Source of the DNA: CAIQPS01 sp963843455
Lineage (GTDB): Bacteria; Actinomycetota; Thermoleophilia; RBG-16-64-13
Length of the DNA: 64,000 nt
Reading direction: 5' to 3'
Assembly (NCBI GenBank): GCA_963843455.1
Contig: CAWJKE010000008.1
Location: 434,001 to 498,000, forward strand
A program made the position numbers and the translations under genes. Below are positions 15,839 through 21,767 of this stretch, in pieces. How positions within the stretch are numbered: position 1 is the stretch's first letter; every line of letters begins with the position of its first letter. Below the pieces are notes generated by a model. That model made no database searches and was not told where the DNA came from. It saw nothing but the letters and a program-made list of their open reading frames with translations.

Positions 15839-17378
15839 CAAGGTCGACGGCGTCGATACCGTCCTGGTTCTGGATTTCGGCGGCCAATACGCCCAGTTGA
15901 TCGCCCGGCGGGTGCGCGAATGCCGGGTGTACTCGGAACTGATCCCCTATGACACGCCGGTCTCGGAGATACAGACACGCAAGCCGAAGGGGCTGATTCT
16001 TTCCGGCGGACCGCGCAGTGTCAATCAGGACGATGCACCTCTCCCGGATCCCGCCCTGTTCGAACTCGGCGTACCCATCCTGGGCATCTGTTACGGACTG
16101 CAGTTGATAGCCAAGATGCGCGGCGGACGAGTCGCGCGGACCGAACTTGCCGAGTATGGAGGCAGGCCGCTCACCGTCACCAAGCAGGGGAGACTCTTCT
16201 CGGGCGTTCCCGCCGAGATCGCCTGCTGGATGAGCCACGGCGACTCGGTGATGGAGGTCCCCGAGGGCTTCACCATCACGGCTCAGAGTCCGCACATGCC
16301 GGTGGCCGCCATGGAGGACGAGTCCTGCGGACTCTACGGGGTCCAGTTCCACCCCGAGGTACGGCACACTGCGCACGGTCAGGACATCCTCAAGAACTTT
16401 CTCTACAAGGTCTGCGACATCGCCCCCACCTGGACACCGGTGTCCATCATCGAGGAAGCCGTCGAGCGCATCCGGGCGCAGGTAGGCAGGGATCGGGTAG
16501 TGTGCGGTCTCTCCGGGGGAGTGGACTCAGCCGTCGCTGCCCTGCTCACCTACAAAGCGGTGGGGGACCAACTCACTTGCATCTTTGTGGACCACGGCTT
16601 GATGCGCAAGAACGAGGGCCACGAGGTGGAGGATACGTTCCGCCGCCATTTCCACGTCCCTTTGGTGCATGTTCAGGCCCAGGAGCGCTTTCTTACCAAG
16701 TTGGCCGGGGTCTCGGATCCCGAGAGCAAGCGCAAGATCATCGGCGAGGAGTTCATCCGTACGTTCGAGGAAGAGTCGCACAAGATCGGCAAAGCGGGTT
16801 TTCTGGTGCAAGGGACGCTCTATTCCGACGTGATCGAATCGGGGACGCGTGAGGCCGCCAAGATCAAGTCGCACCACAACGTGGGCGGGCTTCCCGAGGA
16901 CGTAGATTTCGACTTGGTCGAGCCGCTGCGCATGCTGTTCAAGGACGAGGTGAGGACCGTCGGCGAGGAGCTTGGTCTGCCCGAGCACATCGTGTGGCGG
17001 CAGCCCTTCCCAGGACCCGGCCTGGCCATCCGTATCATCGGCGACGTCACCGAAGAGAGGCTGAGCGTTCTTCGTGAGGCCGACGCCATCTTCTTGCAGG
17101 AGATCGAGAAGGCCGGTTTCTACAGGCAGGTGTGGCAATCGTTCGCGGTGCTGCCTGCCATCCGCAGCGTGGGGGTGATGGGAGACGAGCGGACCTACGC
17201 CTATCCGATAGTCCTGCGGGCGGTCACGTCCGACGACGCGATGACGGCCGACTGGGCCCGCCTGCCTTACGACCTGCTGGAACGCATCTCCCAGCGCATC
17301 ATCAATGAGGTGCCGGGAGTCAACCGCGTGGTGCTCGACATATCGAGCAAGCCGCCCTCTACGATCGAATGGGAGTAG
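15831..17378 (+). CDS. guaA: GMP synthase (glutamine-hydrolysing)
   Basis: GuaA converts XMP to GMP using glutamine ammonia. The glutaminase domain shows VLVLDFGGQYAQLIARRVRE, nucleophile Cys in GICYGLQLIA, and QFHPEVRHT. The ATP pyrophosphatase domain has the PP-loop GLSGGVDSAVAALL, and the C-terminal dimerisation part ends VLDISSKPPSTIEWE. No ATG, GTG or TTG lies between the Shine-Dalgarno GGAGG (15820-15824) and the conserved N-terminus; CTG 15831 is 6 bases after it and gives the normal 515 residues. ATG 15786 inside pfkB is the fallback. rsfS follows 3 bases after the stop. Confidence 0.95.
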   Translation: MNSKVDGVDTVLVLDFGGQYAQLIARRVRECRVYSELIPYDTPVSEIQTRKPKGLILSGGPRSVNQDDAPLPDPALFELGVPILGICYGLQLIAKMRGGRVARTELAEYGGRPLTVTKQGRLFSGVPAEIACWMSHGDSVMEVPEGFTITAQSPHMPVAAMEDESCGLYGVQFHPEVRHTAHGQDILKNFLYKVCDIAPTWTPVSIIEEAVERIRAQVGRDRVVCGLSGGVDSAVAALLTYKAVGDQLTCIFVDHGLMRKNEGHEVEDTFRRHFHVPLVHVQAQERFLTKLAGVSDPESKRKIIGEEFIRTFEEESHKIGKAGFLVQGTLYSDVIESGTREAAKIKSHHNVGGLPEDVDFDLVEPLRMLFKDEVRTVGEELGLPEHIVWRQPFPGPGLAIRIIGDVTEERLSVLREADAIFLQEIEKAGFYRQVWQSFAVLPAIRSVGVMGDERTYAYPIVLRAVTSDDAMTADWARLPYDLLERISQRIINEVPGVNRVVLDISSKPPSTIEWE

Positions 17379-17381
17379 CCG

Positions 17382-17825
17382 ATGGATCTGCCTGAGCTGA
17401 ACGCCGGGGATCCCGCTTCGCTTCTGGAGGCCGCTACCAAACGGGAGCGGCACCGCGACCCGGATGTGCCGGTCGACATCGAGGCCATCCGCGAGCGCGC
17501 CCTGCTGGCGGCGACGGCCGCGGCCGGCGCCAAGGCCGAGGACGTCAAAGTGCTCGACATGCACGAGCTGGTCAGCTACACGGACTTTCTCGTGCTGTGC
17601 ACCGGTCGCAACGTTCGTCTAACCAGGCGGATTGCGGAGGAGGCGAGCTTCAAGCTGAAGCAGGCCTACGGGATCCTTCCGGCCGGGAGCGAGGGCGCGG
17701 CGAGCGGGGAGTGGATCCTACTCGACTATCTGGACTTCATGGTGCACGTGTTCACGCCCGAGACGCGGGAGTTCTACCGCTTGGACGTGCTGTGGAAGCA
17801 GGCGCCGGTCGAGACGGTCGAATGA
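17382..17825 (+). CDS. rsfS: Ribosome silencing factor RsfS
   Basis: RsfS binds L14 on the 50S subunit and blocks subunit joining during starvation. The product is 147 residues with a non-conserved N-terminal extension of about 35. The Iojap/RsfS core reads KAEDVKVLDMHELVSYTDF, LCTGRN, then EGAASGEWILLDYLDFMVHV and REFYRLDVLW, including the tryptophan after the EG(A) turn and the final FYxLDxLW. It immediately follows guaA. Confidence 0.93.
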   Translation: MDLPELNAGDPASLLEAATKRERHRDPDVPVDIEAIRERALLAATAAAGAKAEDVKVLDMHELVSYTDFLVLCTGRNVRLTRRIAEEASFKLKQAYGILPAGSEGAASGEWILLDYLDFMVHVFTPETREFYRLDVLWKQAPVETVE

Positions 17826-17914
17826 TCTGAGGCGGGACGCGCGGCAGCCGGCCTGGCGCCAAAGGCGGTCGCGGCCGCGCTCCGGGCAGCCGGGCGCCGA
17901 GGACTACGCCCCGG

Positions 17915-17943
17915 TTGCACGGCCAGAGGGCACCCGCTATAAT
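17915..17943 (+). promoter_or_regulatory. Promoter of tRNA-Ala
   Basis: TTGCAC (17915-17920) and a perfect TATAAT (17938-17943) are separated by 17 bases, with the tRNA 5' end 18 bases further on. Confidence 0.9.
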
Positions 17944-17961
17944 CCGTGACCGCCTTGCCGT

Positions 17962-18034
17962 GGGGGTATAGCTCAGTTGGGAGAGCGCGACGCTGGCAGC
18001 GTTGAGGCCAGGGGTTCGAGTCCCCTTACCTCCA
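17962..18034 (+). tRNA. tRNA-Ala (anticodon GGC)
   Basis: The 73-base sequence folds into a standard cloverleaf: acceptor GGGGGTA with TACCTCC, D-arm AGCTCAGTTGGGAGAGC, anticodon stem CGACG/CGTTG around loop CTGGCAG (anticodon GGC), and T-loop GGTTCGAGTCC. Discriminator A is followed by CCT, so CCA is not encoded. Confidence 0.96.
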
Positions 18035-18050
18035 CCTACATGAAGTAGAG

Positions 18051-18091
18051 CCCCTCCGGAGTCTTTCACGAGGACCTCGAAGGGGATTTTT
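18051..18091 (+). terminator. Terminator after tRNA-Ala
   Basis: An imperfect hairpin (CCCCTCCGGAG with the region ending CTCGAAGGGG) is followed by ATTTTTA. Outer pairs CCCCT/AGGGG are perfect. Confidence 0.6.
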
Positions 18092-18183
18092 AGCTGGTAA
18101 TTCACTATTTCTTTCCGGCCTCAGCCACTTGACGCCTCTCCGCCGTGCGCCTCTCGCCTCTCGCGTTCAGGAGCAATTCAGGC

Positions 18184-18279
18184 GGGTGGTGCGAGCATTG
18201 TGCTAACCGCACGACTAGCCCACCACAGGGTACCGTCTCGTATGCAGCGATGAAAAAAGCGTGCGGAGCGAGCCGAGAC
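18184..18279 (+). promoter_or_regulatory. Structured 5' leader, candidate cis-regulatory RNA
   Basis: Upstream of the repeat-protein start the RNA can fold into a compound helix: GGTG (18185-18188) with CACC (18221-18224), GTGCG (18189-18193) with CGCAC (18208-18212), and a terminal hairpin AGCA-TTG-TGCT (18194-18204). The unpaired AAC and GACTAGCC bulges are left over. A second hairpin pairs GTCTCG (18235-18240) with CGAGAC (18274-18279) around an A-rich loop, ending 17 bases before the Shine-Dalgarno. I do not recognise a known riboswitch class. Confidence 0.45.
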
Positions 18280-18306
18280 CCGGCGCTTGGGCAAGAAGGA
18301 GGAAGC

Positions 18307-19716
18307 ATGAGCCCACCGATTCTCCCCCTGCCGTCACTTACCAAAAAAGCCGATCCTACCTCGGCGCAGCATCGCTCGCAACATCGCCGAATGGTAGGGC
18401 TCATGATCGCTGCCCTCATGGTGGCGATCTTGGTAGTCGCGCTTGTTGCCCCCGCCGCGGCTAGCGCCTGGACCAATCAGAACGTCCTCACGGGCCAGGT
18501 CACCAAAGCGGGCGCCATCCCGCTTGCGCATGTGAAGGTCGAGGTCTTGAGCGGCTCGACCGTGGTGGCTAAGACCACGACCGGCTGGAATGGCATATAC
18601 CGCGTCTCCGTCCCCGCCGGGACCTATGACGTGAAGTTCAGCCGGCCCGGCTACGAGACCCTCACCGACTCCGCCGTTGTGGTGAGCGCTCCGAGCACCA
18701 CCCTGGACGCCACCCTCACCGCGCTTCCCAAGCTCACGGGCCAGGTCACCAAAGCGGGCGCCATCCCGCTTGCGCATGTGAAGGTCGAGGTCTTGAGCGG
18801 CTCGACCGTGGTGGCTAAGACCACGACCGGCTGGAATGGCATATACCGCGTCTCCGTCCCCGCCGGGACCTATGACGTGAAGTTCAGCCGGCCCGGCTAC
18901 GAGACCCTCACCGACTCCGCCGTTGTGGTGAGCGCTCCGAGCACCACCCTGGACGCCACCCTCACCGCGCTTCCCAAGCTCACGGGCCAGGTCACCAAAG
19001 CGGGCGCCATCCCGCTTGCGCATGTGAAGGTCGAGGTCTTGAGCGGCTCGACCGTGGTGGCTAAGACCACGACCGGCTGGAATGGCATATACCGCGTCTC
19101 CGTCCCCGCCGGGACCTATGACGTGAAGTTCAGCCGGCCCGGCTACGAGACCCTCACCGACTCCGCCGTTGTGGTGAGCGCTCCGAGCACCACCCTGGAC
19201 GCCACCCTCACCGCGCTTCCCAAGCTCACGGGCCAGGTCACCAAAGCGGGCGCCATCCCGCTTGCGCATGTGAAGGTCGAGGTCTTGAGCGGCTCGACCG
19301 TGGTGGCTAAGACCACGACCGGCTGGAATGGCATATACCGCGTCTCCGTCCCCGCCGGGACCTATGACGTGAAGTTCAGCCGGCCCGGCTACGAGACCCT
19401 CACCGACTCCGCCGTTGTGGTGAGCGCTCCGAGCACCACCCTGGACGCCACCCTCACCGCGCTTCCCAAGCTCACGGGCCAGGTCACCAAAGCGGGCGCC
19501 ATCCCGCTTGCGCATGTGAAGGTCGAGGTCTTGAGCGGCTCGACCGTGGTGGCTAAGACCACGACCGGCTGGAATGGCATATACCGCGTCTCCGTCCCCG
19601 CCGGGACCTATGACGTGAAGTTCAGCCGGCCCGGCTACGAGACCCTCACCGACTCCGCCGTTGTGGTGAGCGCTCCGAGCACCACCCTGGACGCCACCCT
19701 CACCAAGGGCCCATAA
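18307..19716 (+). CDS. Secreted protein of five identical carboxypeptidase-regulatory-like repeats
   Basis: The 469-residue product has a basic region and hydrophobic segment (residues about 28-50, MVGLMIAALMVAILVVALVA) with a likely signal-peptidase site after APAAASA. Five 82-residue repeats follow, each beginning LTGQVTKAGAIPLAHVKVEV. Each contains GWNGIYRVSVPAGTYDVKF and RPGYETLT, the pattern of CarboxypepD_reg/Cna-B-like beta-sandwich domains found on cell-surface proteins. No sortase motif or terminal anchor is visible; the last repeat ends TLTKGP. ATG 18307 is chosen because AGGAGG is 4 bases upstream; ATG 18250 lacks one. The protein probably forms an extracellular rod, but its partner and role are unknown. 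Confidence 0.85.
   Translation: MSPPILPLPSLTKKADPTSAQHRSQHRRMVGLMIAALMVAILVVALVAPAAASAWTNQNVLTGQVTKAGAIPLAHVKVEVLSGSTVVAKTTTGWNGIYRVSVPAGTYDVKFSRPGYETLTDSAVVVSAPSTTLDATLTALPKLTGQVTKAGAIPLAHVKVEVLSGSTVVAKTTTGWNGIYRVSVPAGTYDVKFSRPGYETLTDSAVVVSAPSTTLDATLTALPKLTGQVTKAGAIPLAHVKVEVLSGSTVVAKTTTGWNGIYRVSVPAGTYDVKFSRPGYETLTDSAVVVSAPSTTLDATLTALPKLTGQVTKAGAIPLAHVKVEVLSGSTVVAKTTTGWNGIYRVSVPAGTYDVKFSRPGYETLTDSAVVVSAPSTTLDATLTALPKLTGQVTKAGAIPLAHVKVEVLSGSTVVAKTTTGWNGIYRVSVPAGTYDVKFSRPGYETLTDSAVVVSAPSTTLDATLTKGP
18487..19704 (+). repeat. Five tandem 246-bp direct repeats
   Basis: Units start at 18487, 18733, 18979, 19225 and 19471. By eye the copies are identical base for base, including third codon positions. 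The last copy diverges only in its final bases. The period is a multiple of three, so copy-number change keeps the frame. Confidence 0.97.
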
Positions 19717-19774
19717 GCCGCTGGCACCTTAGTTCGCTACACGGACTGAGAGCGCCGCTAGAGCGGCCGGAAGA

Positions 19775-19818
19775 CCCCGTTTCTTCGCTCCAGTATGAGT
19801 TGAAGAAACGGGGTTTTC
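19775..19818 (+). terminator. Intrinsic terminator after the repeat protein
   Basis: CCCCGTTTCTTC (19775-19786) and GAAGAAACGGGG (19802-19813) form a perfect 12-bp stem with a 15-base loop, followed by TTTTCT. Confidence 0.92.
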
Positions 19819-20067
19819 TGCTACGCTCCGTCCCTTGCAGTTGCGACTTGGGGACCGCGCGATTAGAGTCAATACGGTCCGATAATCTAGTAAACAGCGG
19901 TTCGAAGCGCGTCTAGTACACTCCACTTATCTGGACGGGACGGTGAGGCGCCACGGTCGACTTCGGCAACCCCCCGGTCTATAAAGCTCGCGGGGCTCCG
20001 CCCCGCCCCCTTCCCGACGGCCGGCTCCAGTTCGCCCTGGCGAGCGCCACTTCTCCTTGTTGCCGTC
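19819..20067 (+). other. Intergenic region without a recognised gene
   Basis: This stretch is less GC-rich near 19860-19930. It holds GATAATCTAG-like sequence that could be a -10 element, but there is no convincing -35. An open frame in register with the next gene runs back through it without any ATG, GTG or TTG. I see no RNA gene or repeat. Confidence 0.5.
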
Positions 20068-20567
20068 ATGCTCGCCTGGATAGTCGTGGCGTCGGGCCTG
20101 GCGTCACTCTCTGGTCCTGCGCCCGGTGCCGAGCAAACGCCCGTCTCGCTCGGACGCGGGGTCACGATGACTGCCGGCAGCCGGCTGGGTGTCGGCGCAA
20201 GAGTGTCTGGAACGTGGGACCAAGGGCCATCTCACTGCAACGCGCGGGGGTGCTGGCGGCCTTCGCCGCCGATAGCTACAGCGGCACCGCTCGGCAGTTG
20301 CTTGACGAGCAACTCGCCTCTCTGCGGGCTCAGTTCGGTTCGCTCCGCCTCCTGCCGCCGGCCTCGACCACCATCGCCGGAGGAGTCCCGGCACTTAAGG
20401 TCCTTTTTCTGGGGACGGCCGATTCGGGCGACCTGGAGGGCGAACTTGTGGCCGCCACTAGCGTCGGGACGGGAACGGTGATGCTGGCAGTCGCGTCGGC
20501 CGGGCAGGTGGCACGGGTGCAGTCAGACCTCGACGCCATGCTCGACAGCATCGCGGTGCCTCGATGA
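20068..20567 (+). pseudogene. Small secreted or membrane-anchored protein with two +1 frameshifts
   Basis: The start region encodes a hydrophobic segment (MLAWIVVASGLASLSGPAPG), probably a signal peptide whose true start may lie upstream. The frame shifts twice. Dropping one base near 20181-20184 gives TAGSGWVSAQE, and dropping one near 20204 gives VWNVGPRAISLQRAGV. The long final frame then continues FAADSYSGTARQLLDEQLAS to LDAMLDSIAVPR, 165 residues when repaired. I do not recognise a family. Its TGA overlaps the prsW ATG (ATGA), so it was evidently co-translated with the PrsW-family protease. Confidence 0.6.
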
Positions 20568-21682
20568 ATTTGGCCCGGCGGCCCGCGTACTGGCTGTTTG
20601 TGATGCTGGTCTTCGTCGGATTCATGATAGTCGGCCCCCAGCAGCTCAGCTACCTGGCCGCCTATCCGGAGGCGTGGTTGTTGTCGGTCCTGCTCATGGC
20701 CGTCGTCGCTATCCCGGTAGGTTTCGTGATCTATCGCTTCGATCAGTTTGAGCCCGAGCCGGCCGCGCTCATCGCCGTCGCGCTGCTGTGGGGCGGCGTG
20801 GTGGCCCTCAGTTTTGCGGCCATTGCGAACTCCTCGGCCCTCACGTTCCTCCAAGGCTTGCTTTCCACCAAGGAGGTGGACTCGTGGGGTGCCGCCCTTG
20901 TGGCCCCCATCAACGAGGAGTTCTACAAGGGTGCCGGTCTGGTGATGATCTTCTTGATCGCCCGCGACGAGATCGACGGGCTGATGGACGGGCTTGTGTA
21001 CGGCGCGATGATCGGGCTGGGCTTCCAGGTCGTGGAGAACATCCAGTACTTCCTCCACGCAGCGTCGCAAGCGGGGGCCGGACAGATAGGGCCTGTGATC
21101 AGCACCTTCTTCGTCCGCGTGCTGGTGGCCGGCCTCTATAGTCACATGCTCTTCACCGGCCTTCTTGGATTCGGCTTCGCCTACCTGGTCACCCGCCGCT
21201 CGGCCCCATGGGCCATCCGGGTCGGCGTCTTTGCGCTGTTCGTCGCGCTTTCCTGGGGCGCGCATTTCGTTTGGAACTCTCCCTGGCTGGACTCACTGAT
21301 GGCCGGCAGCACTGGGAGCTTCGTCTTGGCGCTGGTCATCAAGGGCCTACCGTTTCTCGTCCTCCTCCTGCTGCTCGGCCTTTTCGCCCGTCGGCGGGAG
21401 GAAGAGGCTTTCTCAAGGCTTATGGCTGAGGAGGTGGGGGGCGACGTCGTGACCCCGGAGGAATTCCAGATCCTGAGAAGCAGCCGTCGGCGGCGGGCGG
21501 CGCTACGCCAGATGAAGAAGCAGAAAGGACCAACCGCCCGCCTGTATCTCAAGCGGCTGCAGCGGGAGCAGATGAACCTGGCATTGTTCCATGGCAAGGT
21601 GCGCTCACCGGGGCACCCGGCGATAGAGGTACAGCGGGAAAAAGTCAGGCAGCTGAAGGCGCAACTTGCCGCCTTTGCGTGA
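20564..21682 (+). CDS. PrsW-family intramembrane metalloprotease
   Basis: PrsW proteins cleave anti-sigma factors or other membrane proteins within the bilayer. The 372-residue product has about seven transmembrane helices and the family motifs in order: INEEFYKGAGL (EExxK), DGLVYGAMIGLGFQVVEN (second glutamate), a histidine segment YSHMLFTGLLGFGFAYL, and WGAHFVWN. A soluble basic C-terminal tail of about 95 residues (SSRRRRAALRQMKKQKG region) follows the last helix. The ATG overlaps the stop of the frameshifted secreted protein, a possible substrate or partner; this is inference from position only. Confidence 0.88.
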   Translation: MNLARRPAYWLFVMLVFVGFMIVGPQQLSYLAAYPEAWLLSVLLMAVVAIPVGFVIYRFDQFEPEPAALIAVALLWGGVVALSFAAIANSSALTFLQGLLSTKEVDSWGAALVAPINEEFYKGAGLVMIFLIARDEIDGLMDGLVYGAMIGLGFQVVENIQYFLHAASQAGAGQIGPVISTFFVRVLVAGLYSHMLFTGLLGFGFAYLVTRRSAPWAIRVGVFALFVALSWGAHFVWNSPWLDSLMAGSTGSFVLALVIKGLPFLVLLLLLGLFARRREEEAFSRLMAEEVGGDVVTPEEFQILRSSRRRRAALRQMKKQKGPTARLYLKRLQREQMNLALFHGKVRSPGHPAIEVQREKVRQLKAQLAAFA

Positions 21683-21752
21683 GTCCCGAGCGACCGCGGC
21701 CCGGCAGGCCGCCGACGGCGCCTCACCACCCTTCGGGCAACTCCCCACCTGC

Positions 21753-21758
21753 TAGAAT
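21753..21758 (+). promoter_or_regulatory. -10 element of uvrA
   Basis: TAGAAT ends 9 bases before the uvrA ATG, with no Shine-Dalgarno between, suggesting a leaderless transcript. A TTCGGG at 21732 is a weak -35 at 15 bases. No LexA box is seen here. Confidence 0.5.
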
Positions 21759-21767
21759 CCTTCTCTA

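Noticed and set aside
16527..17564. 345-codon open frame antisense to guaA
   Set aside because: Lies wholly opposite guaA/rsfS, composition is that of a shadow frame.
18250..18306. ATG 18250 (Met-Lys-Lys) as start of the repeat protein
   Set aside because: No ribosome-binding site precedes it and it lies in the loop of the leader hairpin; ATG 18307 has AGGAGG.
18334..19515. 393-codon open frame antisense to the repeat protein
   Set aside because: It repeats only because the sense strand repeats; no start signal, and the sense product has a signal peptide and a good ribosome-binding site.
18487..19704. CRISPR-like array
   Set aside because: The 246-bp units are contiguous, spacer-free and encode an in-frame protein repeat.
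7507..20204. Programmed +1 frameshifting common to the four broken genes
   Set aside because: The six sites share no slippery codon or downstream structure that I can see; sequence error or mutation is simpler.
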